Shown here one piece after another: positions 9,437 through 18,680 of a DNA stretch of 37,779 nucleotides. How positions within the stretch are numbered: the first letter of the stretch is position 1; each line of letters starts with the position of its first letter. Source of the DNA: Brooklawnia sp. (lineage in GTDB: Bacteria; Actinomycetota; Actinomycetes; Propionibacteriales; Propionibacteriaceae); NCBI GenBank assembly GCA_012517115.1, contig JAAYVP010000325.1, positions 1 through 37,779 of the forward strand, given 5' to 3'. Under the pieces are notes generated by a model. That model saw nothing but the letters and a program-made list of their open reading frames with translations. It searched no databases and had not been told where the DNA came from. The position numbers and the translations under genes are program-made.

Positions 9437-9534
9437 CACCGCCGACCACACGGTCGGCTGGATCAGCATAGCGGTTGGCATTCAGCAGTGGTGGGCGCTC
9501 ATTGGCTGAGCCTTTGGGAGCTACGCTGGGGCGC

Positions 9535-10755
9535 GTGCCGGTTCTTGCCATCGGAGTCAGCCACCATCAGGCCAGCGCTGACCAACTGATCCGTTTCGCT
9601 GCCTGCGGGAAGCAGGCGCTTGATGAGTTGCGCGCCTTGCCGGGCGTCCATGGGGTAATCGAACTGGCCACCTGTAACCGCTACGAGCTCTACATCGACA
9701 CCGATCAGTTCCATTCCACCAAACGCCAGGCGAACCGGTTGTTGAACGAGGCGGGTGCCGGTGAGTTGCTGGGACTCGTCGATCCGCTGGCGGCTCGCAA
9801 TGCCGTAGAGCACTTGCTGCGGGTTGCTGCTGGCCTCGAATCGATGGTGGTCGGTGAGCCAGAGATAGTCGGGCAGGTTCGGCATGCGCTGAACGCCAGC
9901 CACGACAAGATCAGCCCGGCGTTGCGGCGATTGTTCCAGTTGGCGCTCAGCACCGCCAAGCAGATCGCGGCCGGCACCTCGCTGGGTTCGGTCGGACGCA
10001 ATCTGGCCACCGTCGCCCTCGACCTGGCCGAGGAGAGGCAGGGGCCACTGGTCGACCGCAAAGTCTTGCTGTTGGGCACGGGAAGTTACGCAGGGGCGGT
10101 CACCGCCGATCTGACCAAGCGCGGCGCGCAGATCTTTGTTTACTCCGGCTCGGGGCGGGCTCAGGCATTCGCTCGCTCACATGAGGTGACTGCGATCACC
10201 GATCAGCAGTTGCCTGCGGCGATCGGCTCGGTCGCGGCCGTCGTCTCGTGCAGTGGACTTGGCCGCCACGCCTTGACTCCGGAGCAGGTCGTCGCAGTGT
10301 CGGCCGAGCGAAGCTCTCAGTTGACGATCATCGATCTGGCCTTGGGACGCGACGTCGACCCGTTGCTGGCCGACGTGCCCGGAGTAGATCTGATCGACCT
10401 GGACGAGATCGGGCGTCACGCGCCAGCCGAACACGCCGAAACAATGGCTGCCGCCAACCGGGTGGTGACGGCTGCGGTCGAGGAGTACCTCGAAGCAGAG
10501 CGGGGGCGGCTCGCCGATCCAGCAGTGCGGGCCATGCGTGAACACGTCAACGCGATCATCGACAACGAGATCAAATCTGTGGCAGCGCGGGCGACCCCCG
10601 AGGTTTCTGCAGCGGTCGCCCGGTCGCTGCGCCGGGTGGCTGGCGTCCTGCTGCACACCCCGTCGCTGCGGGCGGCCGAGTTGGCGCGTGGTGGCGACCC
10701 CGCTGAGGTGAACCGCGCGATCGAGACGGTTTTCGGGGTCAAGGTGGACGCATGA
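9535..10755 (+). CDS. hemA: Glutamyl-tRNA reductase
   Basis: VPVLAIGVSHHQASADQLIRF...VIELATCNRYELYI...LLRVAAGLESMVVGEPEIVGQVRHA. GTG start 7 nt after TACGCT. Confidence 0.93.
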   Translation: MPVLAIGVSHHQASADQLIRFAACGKQALDELRALPGVHGVIELATCNRYELYIDTDQFHSTKRQANRLLNEAGAGELLGLVDPLAARNAVEHLLRVAAGLESMVVGEPEIVGQVRHALNASHDKISPALRRLFQLALSTAKQIAAGTSLGSVGRNLATVALDLAEERQGPLVDRKVLLLGTGSYAGAVTADLTKRGAQIFVYSGSGRAQAFARSHEVTAITDQQLPAAIGSVAAVVSCSGLGRHALTPEQVVAVSAERSSQLTIIDLALGRDVDPLLADVPGVDLIDLDEIGRHAPAEHAETMAAANRVVTAAVEEYLEAERGRLADPAVRAMREHVNAIIDNEIKSVAARATPEVSAAVARSLRRVAGVLLHTPSLRAAELARGGDPAEVNRAIETVFGVKVDA

Positions 10756-11639
10756 CCGCGCTGCGGTTGGGTACCCGCGGGTCGGTGTTGGCACGAACTC
10801 AGTCGAGTTCGGTGGCCGCTGCGTTAGCCAGCGTCATCGGTCGCCGGGTCGATTTGGTGGTGATCAGAGCGGAAGGTGATGACGTCACGATTCCGTTGGA
10901 CGCGCCGCCACGTCCCGGCGCCTTCGTCGCGACTCTGCGAGACGCGCTGGGTGCCGGTGAGGTTGATCTAGTGGTGCATTCGTTCAAAGACCTGCCGAGT
11001 GTGCCAATGGCCGGATTGGTAGTGGCTGCGATCCCGGCGCGCGCCGACGCCCGAGATGCGCTTTGCGCGCGCGACGGACTGACGCTGGCGGGGCTGCCGC
11101 GGGGAGCACGAATCGGCACGTCTAGTCCCCGGCGAGCTGCCGCGTTGCGGCGTGTTCGGCCGGACGTGAAGATCGTGCCGGTCAGGGGCAATGTTGACAC
11201 TCGGCTGCGCAAGGTCGCCGATGGGCAGGTGGACGCCGTGGTGCTCGCCGGGGCTGGCTTGCAGCGGCTCGGACGCGCCGACGTCATCACCGAGTGGCTC
11301 GATCCCGCCGTGTGTGTGCCCGCGCCCGCCCAGGGGGCCCTGGCCGTCGAATGCCGGGCCGGCACCCTCGAGAGTGTTTTGGCTAGCCTGGACGACAATG
11401 CCACGCGGCTGGCTGTGACCGCCGAGCGTGCGGTACTCGCCGGGGTCGAGGCGGCCTGCACCACGGCTGTCGGGGCGCACGCGGTATGGCAAGGGGCTGG
11501 TGAACTCCGGCTGCTCGCCGAAGTTACCGATCATCGTGGTGTCGAACATGGACGCAGTTCGCGTCAGGTGAGGGTGACCACCAGCGCCGAGGCCGAGGCA
11601 TTGGGGTTGGCGGCGGCTCAGGAGTTGTTGGCGGGTTGA
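10752..11639 (+). CDS. hemC: Hydroxymethylbilane synthase (porphobilinogen deaminase)
   Basis: MTALRLGTRGSVLARTQSSSVA...VVHSFKDLPS...GTSSPRRAAALR...AACTTAVGAHA. Confidence 0.96.
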   Translation: MTALRLGTRGSVLARTQSSSVAAALASVIGRRVDLVVIRAEGDDVTIPLDAPPRPGAFVATLRDALGAGEVDLVVHSFKDLPSVPMAGLVVAAIPARADARDALCARDGLTLAGLPRGARIGTSSPRRAAALRRVRPDVKIVPVRGNVDTRLRKVADGQVDAVVLAGAGLQRLGRADVITEWLDPAVCVPAPAQGALAVECRAGTLESVLASLDDNATRLAVTAERAVLAGVEAACTTAVGAHAVWQGAGELRLLAEVTDHRGVEHGRSSRQVRVTTSAEAEALGLAAAQELLAG

Positions 11640-11640
11640 G

Positions 11641-12423
11641 GTGAGTGTCAGTAGGCGGCCGATTCTGTTGATCCGGCCGGACGGTAACGAAGCCGACGCA
11701 TCAGCGCTGGCAGCGTTCGGCTTGCCGACGGTCATCGAACCGTTGCTGACGACCGGGCCATCGGCGGACGCTGCGCCAGCGCGGGCGCTGGCCGATGAAC
11801 TCGACCGTGCGGGGGCTGGGGACTGGCTGGTGATCACCTCACCCCGAACATGGCGAAACTGGTGCGCACTCGTCCCTGACCTGCTGGAACGCGTGGCCCC
11901 TGCGCTTGATGCGGGGCTTCGGGTGGCGTCGGTGGGGTCGGCAACCACGGCGTCCTTGCCGCTGCCGGCCGAGCGGGTACTCACCTCGCCCGGACCTGCT
12001 GCCGAGCAGTTGCTTGATCTGCTGCTCTGCCAGCCCAAGACCTTTGGACGCGCCAGCACGGCCGTCCTGCCGCAATCCGCCCAGGCGCGGGCGGTACTGC
12101 CGGACGGCTTGCGGGCAGCGGGCTGGCAGGTGCACAGCGCGGCCGTCTACGATACCCGGCCGCGTGCGCCCAGCCCGGGCACTGTCTCCGGTCTGGCCGC
12201 AGGCGACTTCGCCGGGGTTCTGGTGCGTTCGCCCAGCGCGGCAGACGCATTGGCCGTGGTCCCGATGGTCACCGCACAGGTTTTCGCGGTGGGGCCGATC
12301 ACCGCCGCCCGCTGCCGCGCGCACGGCTGGGTTGTGGTCGAGGTTCAGCCGACCGACCCAGCAGCGGTGGCCGAATCCCTGGCCAGGTGTTGGCCAGATT
12401 CACTCGAAGGGAGTCTGTTGTGA
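11641..12423 (+). CDS. hemD: Uroporphyrinogen-III synthase
   Basis: Position between hemC and hem[19 protein letters not shown] and [16 protein letters not shown] are HemD-like. Confidence 0.85.
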   Translation: MSVSRRPILLIRPDGNEADASALAAFGLPTVIEPLLTTGPSADAAPARALADELDRAGAGDWLVITSPRTWRNWCALVPDLLERVAPALDAGLRVASVGSATTASLPLPAERVLTSPGPAAEQLLDLLLCQPKTFGRASTAVLPQSAQARAVLPDGLRAAGWQVHSAAVYDTRPRAPSPGTVSGLAAGDFAGVLVRSPSAADALAVVPMVTAQVFAVGPITAARCRAHGWVVVEVQPTDPAAVAESLARCWPDSLEGSLL

Positions 12424-13397
12424 ACATGGTGGAGCGTCCGCGTCGGCTGCGACAGTCGGCAGGGGTGCGGCGACTGGTCGCCGAAACACGACTGCACCCG
12501 GCCAATCTGGTGTTGCCGATGTTCGTAGTCGAAGGGCTCGCCGAACCGCGACCGATAGCGTCCATGCCGGGCGTCGTGCAACACAGCATGACCAGCCTGG
12601 CCGCGGCGGCCCGTCAGGCCCAGCAGGCAGGCGTCGGCGGGCTGATGCTGTTCGGCGTCTCAGCGCACAAGGACGCCATCGGCTCCGAAGCGGTCAACCC
12701 ACACGGAATTCTGGCTGCCGGCGTGCGGACACTGGCGGCGGCCGTGCCGGGGCTGCCGATCATCGCCGACCTGTGCCTCGACGAGTTCACCGATCATGGC
12801 CATTGCGGCGTCCTCGACGAGCAGGGACAGGTCGCCAACGATGCGACCCTGATCCAGTACCGCAAGATGGCCACGGTGCTGGCCGAAGCCGGCGCGACCA
12901 TGGTGGGCACCTCCGGCATGATGGACGGCCAGGTCGGTGCCGTCCGCGATGCCCTGGACAAGGCCGGGTACGTCGACACGCTTGTGCTGGCCTACGCGGC
13001 GAAGTACGCCTCCGCCTTCTACGGGCCGTTCCGGGAAGCCGTCGCATCCAGTCTGCGGGGCGACCGACGCAGCTACCAGCAAGACCCGGCCAACGGGGTC
13101 GAAGCCCGCCGCGAGGTACGCCTCGACATCGCCGAGGGTGCCGACATCGTCATGGTCAAGCCCGCACTCGGCTACCTCGACGTGCTCGCCGAGGTGTCTG
13201 CGATGGTCGACGTGCCGACTGCTGCCTACGTGGTCTCGGGAGAGTACGCGATGGTCGAGGCAGCCGCGGCCAATGGCTGGATCGATCGTGACCGGGCGGT
13301 GCTGGAGGCGCTGACCAGCGTTCGTCGCGCAGGCGCCGCCATCATCTGTACCTACTGGGCGGTCGAGGTGGCCAACTGGCTGGGGGAGCGATCATGA
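12420..13397 (+). CDS. hemB: Delta-aminolevulinic acid dehydratase (porphobilinogen synthase)
   Basis: [34 protein letters not shown]...[14 protein letters not shown]...[16 protein letters not shown] overlap with hemD. Confidence 0.95.
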   Translation: MNMVERPRRLRQSAGVRRLVAETRLHPANLVLPMFVVEGLAEPRPIASMPGVVQHSMTSLAAAARQAQQAGVGGLMLFGVSAHKDAIGSEAVNPHGILAAGVRTLAAAVPGLPIIADLCLDEFTDHGHCGVLDEQGQVANDATLIQYRKMATVLAEAGATMVGTSGMMDGQVGAVRDALDKAGYVDTLVLAYAAKYASAFYGPFREAVASSLRGDRRSYQQDPANGVEARREVRLDIAEGADIVMVKPALGYLDVLAEVSAMVDVPTAAYVVSGEYAMVEAAAANGWIDRDRAVLEALTSVRRAGAAIICTYWAVEVANWLGERS

Positions 13398-14710
13398 CCA
13401 GCAGCAACGCGAGGCTTTTTGAGCGTGCCCGACGTGTGATGCCGGGGGGTGTTTCCTCCCCGGTTCGGGCGTTCGGTGCTGTCGGTGGGACGCCCAGGTT
13501 CGCGGCGTCGGCGCGGGGCGCCTGGATCACCGACGTCGAAGGTAAGCAGTATGTGGATCTTGTCGGTAGCTGGGGGCCGATGATCTTGGGTCACGCTCAT
13601 CCAGAGGTGGTGGCCGCGGTCCAAGATGCGGTCGGCGACTCGTCGTCCTTCGGCGCGCCTTGTTTGCGCGAACTGGAACTTGCTGAGGAGATCGTCCGGC
13701 TGGTCGAGCCCGTGCAACGGGTTCGGTTCACCTCCAGCGGGACTGAGGCTGTCATGACGGCCGTCAGGCTGGCGCGCGGCGCCACCGGCCGCGCACTCAT
13801 CGTCAAGTTCGCCGGCTGCTACCACGGGCATTCCGACGCTTTGCTGGCCGCGGCAGGCTCTGGGGTGGCGACGCTGGGCCTTCCAGATTCACCGGGTGTG
13901 ACCGCCGGTACGGCAGCCAGCACCCTCGTGCTGCCCTACGGCCGACTCGATCTGGTTGAGCAGGCATTCGCGGCCCATGGCGACCAGATAGCGGCCGTGG
14001 TCACCGAGCCGGTGCCGGCAAACATGGGGGTGATCGCGCCACCTGCGGGCTTCAACCGCGGGCTGCGCGACCTGTGCTCTGCACACGGCGCGGTTTTCAT
14101 CGTGGATGAAGTGCTGACCGGCTTCCGTCTCTCCCGCGCCGGTTACTGGGGTCTGGCTGGTAGCGCCGAAGGTTGGGCACCCGATCTGTTCACCTTCGGA
14201 AAGGTGGTCGGTGGTGGTCTGCCGATGTCGGCGGTGGGCGGGCGGGCCGACCTGATGGATCTGCTCGCGCCGGCCGGCCCGGTCTATCAGGCAGGTACGT
14301 TGAGCGGCAATCCGGCGGCTGCTGCCGCTGGGTTGGCAACGTTGAGGCTCGCGGACGACGCGGTCTACGCCCACCTCGACCAGGTCAGCAGCCAGTTGCG
14401 GGCGATGGTTTCCGAGGCGCTCACCCAGGCCGGGGTCGCACACCGCATCAACCACTGGGGCAACCTGTTCAGTGTCTTCTTCACCTCCGCCGAGGTGAGC
14501 GACTACGACACGGCCAAGGCCCAGGACAGTGCTGCCTTCGCACGCTTCTTCCACGCGATGCTCGACCGGGGAGTGTGGCTGGCGCCCAGTGCCTTCGAAG
14601 CATGGTTCGTTTCCGCCGCGCTCGGTGAACGCGAACTCGATGTGATCGCCCGAGCGCTGCCCGAAGCCGCCTGCGCCGCCGCTGATCCCGCCCGGCCCGC
14701 GGGGTCGTAG
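13394..14710 (+). CDS. hemL: Glutamate-1-semialdehyde 2,1-aminomutase
   Basis: [21 protein letters not shown]...[17 protein letters not shown]...[16 protein letters not shown]. Confidence 0.96.
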   Translation: MTSSNARLFERARRVMPGGVSSPVRAFGAVGGTPRFAASARGAWITDVEGKQYVDLVGSWGPMILGHAHPEVVAAVQDAVGDSSSFGAPCLRELELAEEIVRLVEPVQRVRFTSSGTEAVMTAVRLARGATGRALIVKFAGCYHGHSDALLAAAGSGVATLGLPDSPGVTAGTAASTLVLPYGRLDLVEQAFAAHGDQIAAVVTEPVPANMGVIAPPAGFNRGLRDLCSAHGAVFIVDEVLTGFRLSRAGYWGLAGSAEGWAPDLFTFGKVVGGGLPMSAVGGRADLMDLLAPAGPVYQAGTLSGNPAAAAAGLATLRLADDAVYAHLDQVSSQLRAMVSEALTQAGVAHRINHWGNLFSVFFTSAEVSDYDTAKAQDSAAFARFFHAMLDRGVWLAPSAFEAWFVSAALGERELDVIARALPEAACAAADPARPAGS

Positions 14711-14825
14711 GCCATTCGGACCTCCCGCCAGACACGGCTGTAGGCCATTGGCTGAGCATGATTACGCTGTCGCGTCGGCTGGCTGACTGGCGTGCCAAAC
14801 TGGGGACACCGATCTTGAAGGGAGC

Positions 14826-15734
14826 ATGTCTGTGAACCTGTACCTGTCTGCCTATGTCGTCTGGCCCGCCGACGAGGACGCCCGCCCCGACTTTCTGGCC
14901 CAGGTGGCTGAGCGTGAGTGGCTTGGCGGAATTGAGCTGGGCTACGTCGATTCCCTTGGTTGGCCGACCGGTGCCCCCGATGACCTGCCCGCCATCGTGA
15001 CAGGTATCCCCGGAACTACCGGCCACAACGCCAAGGACCCCGATTTCGGTTTCGCCTCTCCCGACGAGGCCGGACGCCAACGCGCGCTCGATTGGGCTCG
15101 CGGTGAGGCCGCGGCAATCGCTCACCTGGCGAATGAGGGCCACCAGATCAGGGCCGTCCAACTGCACTCCGCCCCGACCGGAAAGGCCGACGCGGACGCC
15201 TTCGCCAAGTCGCTGCTCGAGATGGCTGGCTGGGATTGGGGCGGGGCGGCGCTGTGGATCGAACACTGCGATGCTTGGGTCGAGGGCCAAGAGCCCAACA
15301 AGGGGTACCTGACCTTGGATCAGGAACTCGCCGTGCTCGACGCGGTTTCGGCGCAAACGCCGAGCATCAACTGGGGCGTGGTGATCAACTGGGCCCGCAG
15401 CGCCATCGAGGGACGCAACGCCCAACTCCCGCTCGACCACGTCAAGGCCGCAGCCGCAGCGGGCTGGCTGCGCCATGTCGGCTTCTCCAGTTGCTCGGGT
15501 GAACAAACCGTCTTCGGGATCCCCTGGATCGACATGCACCTGCCCCTGGCTGGCACCACCGGCACCCCGAACGGGACGCTGCTGGGTGCCGCCGAGGTGG
15601 CCGACGTCTTCAAGGCCGCCGGGGACGTCACGTACGGGTTGAAGATCGGGCTGCGTCCGATTGATCAATCCACTGCCGAGAAGCTGGCCGGCTTGGACGA
15701 GAATGCGGCGGTGATCCTGGGGGCGATGGCCTGA
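14826..15734 (+). CDS. DUF4862-like protein (putative TIM-barrel family)
   Basis: Complete ORF with RBS gaaggga; MSVNLYLSAYVVWPADED...ELGYVDSLGWP...NWGVVINWARSAIEGRN. Family assignment from memory. Confidence 0.6.
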   Translation: MSVNLYLSAYVVWPADEDARPDFLAQVAEREWLGGIELGYVDSLGWPTGAPDDLPAIVTGIPGTTGHNAKDPDFGFASPDEAGRQRALDWARGEAAAIAHLANEGHQIRAVQLHSAPTGKADADAFAKSLLEMAGWDWGGAALWIEHCDAWVEGQEPNKGYLTLDQELAVLDAVSAQTPSINWGVVINWARSAIEGRNAQLPLDHVKAAAAAGWLRHVGFSSCSGEQTVFGIPWIDMHLPLAGTTGTPNGTLLGAAEVADVFKAAGDVTYGLKIGLRPIDQSTAEKLAGLDENAAVILGAMA

Positions 15735-15865
15735 ATTGAGCCGCGGGTGGGCGGGCCATCCCCTGGGGTGGCCAACGTCGCGATGCCAACCCGTGCGATC
15801 CGGCAGACCGCCGCGAAGTAGGCAGTCCGGTTGGCCCGGGGGCAGCGGAGGTTAAGCTCCTGGCC

Positions 15866-17128
15866 ATGCGTGTGCTCTTGTTGTCGTATGGCAGCCGTGG
15901 TGACTGCGAGCCGTTTCTGGCTGTTGGCGAGTTGCTGCGTGCTCGTGGTGATGAGGTCGTTTGCGCCTTTCCGGAGCAGTTCCGGGGCTTGGCGGAGTCG
16001 GGCGGATTCGACTTCCACACTCTGGGTGGGGAGTTTCTCGACCAGTTGGAGTCGGACGACATGAAGGTCGCGCTGAGCGGAAGCGGAGTCCGCCGCGTGA
16101 TGGGGTATCTGAGGGCGGCCTCCAGGGGGATGGACACCCAGCGGTTGATGGTCGACCGTCAAGCTGATGCCATTCGCTGTACCCGGCCCGACTTGGTGAT
16201 CCACCACTCAAAATGCGCGTATGTCGTCCCGTGGGCCACGCTGAACGGACGCAAGTCGATGCTGTTCGCCCTCCAGCCGGCGCTGTTGCACGAAGTGAAG
16301 GGCACGGCGCACGTCGGCATGCCGCGCTGGATGCCAGCGTGGCTGTCGTACGCATTGATGCGGCTCGGCTTCGTGATGATGGCCTTGTTGGTTGTCGAAC
16401 GGCACTTCAAGGATGAGTTGACCGCCCAGCAGGTCAGGCGGGCCATCCTGGCCGAAGCGGTGGCGTACAACGTCTCGCCGGCACTGTTCGCTCAGCCGAA
16501 GTACTGGCCAGGCCACGTGCGGGTCGTCGGCTTCATTGAGCGTGATAAGACGGCGGCTTGGTCGCCTCCGGCAGAGCTGACCGACTTCCTTGATGCGCAT
16601 GAGAAGGTCCTGTTCCTGACCTTCGGCAGCATGACGAACTCCGATCCAGCAGCGAACACGACTTTGTTCCTGCAGGCGCTGTCCGACTGCGGCATCCCGG
16701 CGGTGATCAATACTGCCGGCGGGGCCTTCGCTGAACCGGAGCACCGCCACGGCGCTGACGTCTTGTTCGTAGACGAGGTGCCCTACGACTGGGTACTTCC
16801 GCTGGTCGAAGCCGTCGTCCATCACGGCGGTGCCGGCACGGTGCACTCGGCACTCAAAGCGGGCCGTCCCACCATGGCCATTCCGCACGGCTTCGACCAG
16901 CCGCTGTGGGACGAACTCATCGCGCGGGCAGGCGTCGGGCCTCGGGGTATTCCGATTGGGAAGCTCACCCTCAAGCACCTGAAGGTCAAGCTGCTCGATC
17001 TGTGGCAGAACCCCCGCTACCGGCGGGCTGCCGAACGGGTGGGGCGCCGAATGCGTGCCGAGAAGAGCGGTGCGGTCTTCAACGATTTCGTCACACGCGT
17101 CACCAAGAGTCGCCCCGGCACCATCTGA
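15866..17128 (+). CDS. Glycosyltransferase, GT1/MGT-like (UDP-glucosyltransferase family)
   Basis: MRVLLLSYGSRGDCEPFLAVGELLRARGDEV and C-terminal VVHHGGAGTVHSALKAGRPTMAIPHGFDQPLW donor-site motif. Confidence 0.88.
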   Translation: MRVLLLSYGSRGDCEPFLAVGELLRARGDEVVCAFPEQFRGLAESGGFDFHTLGGEFLDQLESDDMKVALSGSGVRRVMGYLRAASRGMDTQRLMVDRQADAIRCTRPDLVIHHSKCAYVVPWATLNGRKSMLFALQPALLHEVKGTAHVGMPRWMPAWLSYALMRLGFVMMALLVVERHFKDELTAQQVRRAILAEAVAYNVSPALFAQPKYWPGHVRVVGFIERDKTAAWSPPAELTDFLDAHEKVLFLTFGSMTNSDPAANTTLFLQALSDCGIPAVINTAGGAFAEPEHRHGADVLFVDEVPYDWVLPLVEAVVHHGGAGTVHSALKAGRPTMAIPHGFDQPLWDELIARAGVGPRGIPIGKLTLKHLKVKLLDLWQNPRYRRAAERVGRRMRAEKSGAVFNDFVTRVTKSRPGTI

Positions 17129-17138
17129 CCAGGTCTTG

Positions 17139-17173
17139 CCCGCTGGGCCTGCTCACAGCCGCCTCCCAGCGGG
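17139..17173 (+). terminator. Hairpin downstream of glycosyltransferase gene
   Basis: 9-bp perfect inverted repeat cccgctggg/cccagcggg; no clear T-tract. Confidence 0.5.
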
Positions 17174-17203
17174 GGTGCGATACGGCATCATCGTCGCGAG
17201 ACC

Positions 17204-17302
17204 GTGACCAGCTTCCTTCGACTTAGGCTGGTTCGGCGCTGTCACCACGGTGTCCTCTGCGCACGTTGGCCGTGACCCGACGATTTGAAGGAAGCCTGTC
17301 AC
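17204..17302 (+). repeat. 99-bp inverted-repeat element, copy B
   Basis: gtgaccagcttccttc...gaaggaagcctgtcac; 14/16 terminal pairing; similar to copies A and C at identical length. Confidence 0.82.
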
Positions 17303-17417
17303 CGGAGTTGGGCTGCGTTCACACATCCGGCGCAGCGAACGCCAACTGGCGGGTGTGGCCGGTCGTGGATGCTGGTAGCTGGGCTTGTCGGCCGTCGCCA
17401 GTGCCAACTGCAGAAGA

Positions 17418-17459
17418 TCGTGCCTGTTTCCGGCCGTCTGCGCAGGGAATCCGGCACGG
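17418..17459 (+). repeat. 42-bp hairpin repeat, copy B'
   Basis: tcgtgcctgtttccggccgtctgcgcagggaatccggcacgg; 36/42 match to the reverse complement of 3991-4032. Confidence 0.8.
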
Positions 17460-17515
17460 TCTTGATCGGCTCTGTGGGGTCGGCCCGAAACCGCGGGTTG
17501 AATCGGCCGGTGGGC

Positions 17516-18349
17516 TCAGGGCAGGCGGAGAGCCGCGGTGATCGTCCGAACCACCCCGTTCTCGGTGTTTGGTGGGGCAACGAACCGGGCTCGTTCTCGC
17601 AACAGTGGGTGGGCGTTATCCATGGCGAACGAATAGTCAGCGGAGTCCATTAGTTCTAGGTCGTTGAGGAAGTCGCCAAAAACCATCGTCTGCGCGGAGG
17701 TGATGCCGAGCACTCGCTGGACGCGGCGCAGAGCAGCGCCTTTGTTCGTGCCGAGGCTCTGTACGTCAACCCAGTGCTGACCGGATAACACGACTTGGGC
17801 TTCGGCTGCGAATGACGACAGGGCAGGCCAGGTGTGCTGCTCGGCAGACCCGAAATCGTAGACGGCAACCTTCAGGATGTCATCGACAGGGCGGTCGAGC
17901 AGATCGGGCAAGAGCGCGAGAGAGACGTAGTATTCGTCGGTTTCGGCCCGGAACGCCGGGTGGTTGCGTTCGATGTAGGCCGAGTCTTTTCCGCAGACGA
18001 CGACGCCGAGGTCGGCGCCCTCGGCGGTCAGGGTGCGGACGGCCAGCACCACCCGCCTGACCAGGTCGTTGTCCAGCGCTTGAGCTGCGATCTCCGTGCT
18101 GCCGTGCACAAGGTAGGCGCCATTCTCGGCGATGTAGATGAGTTCGTCGGCCACCTCACCGAAGAGCCTGTACAGCGTGTGGTACTGCCGGCCGCTGGCA
18201 GCGGCGAACGAGATGCCGCGCTCAAACAGTGCTTCGACCGTCGGCCAGAAGTTGTGGTGGAGTTCTTTGTTTTCGTCGAGCAGTGTGCCATCCATGTCGG
18301 CGGCGATCAGCCGGATGTCTGGCGGTGGGTCGAAGTTGGGTGGCTTCAC
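17516..18349 (-). CDS. HAD-superfamily hydrolase, Cof-like
   Basis: IRLIAADMDGTLLDENKELHHNFW...AASGRQYHTLYRL...TNKGAALRRVQRVLGI...MVFGDFLNDLELMD; GTG start 6 nt after TACAGT. Confidence 0.9.
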   Translation of the reverse strand: MKPPNFDPPPDIRLIAADMDGTLLDENKELHHNFWPTVEALFERGISFAAASGRQYHTLYRLFGEVADELIYIAENGAYLVHGSTEIAAQALDNDLVRRVVLAVRTLTAEGADLGVVVCGKDSAYIERNHPAFRAETDEYYVSLALLPDLLDRPVDDILKVAVYDFGSAEQHTWPALSSFAAEAQVVLSGQHWVDVQSLGTNKGAALRRVQRVLGITSAQTMVFGDFLNDLELMDSADYSFAMDNAHPLLRERARFVAPPNTENGVVRTITAALRLP

Positions 18350-18589
18350 GCAGCCACTGTAGGCAGAGTTGCCAAAGTAGCCTCGGGGCCGGCTGGACGC
18401 GGCTCCACCCAGCGCCACGCCGCGATCGGATCGCTCTCGTCGACGCCCACTGTGCCGCCCAGACTCGCGAGCCTGGGGCTCGGCGACGGATTGGCAGCCG
18501 TGAACAGCCCAGCGACAACCAATGAGCAGCTGGTTTGCAAGCTCCGAGGAGCCTGTGCTAGCTTGCCATGCAAGAGCTTAGGCTCAACA

Positions 18590-18619
18590 GGATTGTTACT
18601 CGGTGACGAGGCAAGACCT
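18590..18619 (+). promoter_or_regulatory. LicT/SacY-type ribonucleic antiterminator (RAT)
   Basis: GGATTGTTACTCGGTGACGAGGCAAGACCT closely matches known RAT sequences (GGATTGTTACTG...GCAAGACCT); apical CTCG-GTGA-CGAG stem with a GNRA loop. Confidence 0.93.
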
Positions 18620-18652
18620 GAGACGCATTCACGTGCGCCTCAGGTCTTTTTT
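18613..18652 (+). terminator. Rho-independent terminator overlapping the RAT
   Basis: aagacctgag...ctcaggtctt 10-bp perfect stem, inner cgca/tgcg, followed by a run of six T; shares 18613-18619 with the RAT. Confidence 0.93.
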
Positions 18653-18680
18653 GCGTTTCAGACCAGAAAGGACAGCAACG

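Noticed and set aside
9296-9481. N-terminal extension of the cbiL ORF (MPTAMLIQPTVWSAVG...)
   Set aside because: This stretch is the cobalamin riboswitch; translation from TTG 9295 after GGAGG fits CbiL better.
9501-14755. Shared cattggctgag upstream of hemA and of the DUF4862-like gene
   Set aside because: Eleven bases with different spacing to the TACGCT boxes; could be chance or a loose -35 context.
18603-18680. PTS ORF start at 18603
   Set aside because: Lies inside the RAT/terminator; ATG 18681 with its own ribosome site gives the normal EIIB N-terminus.
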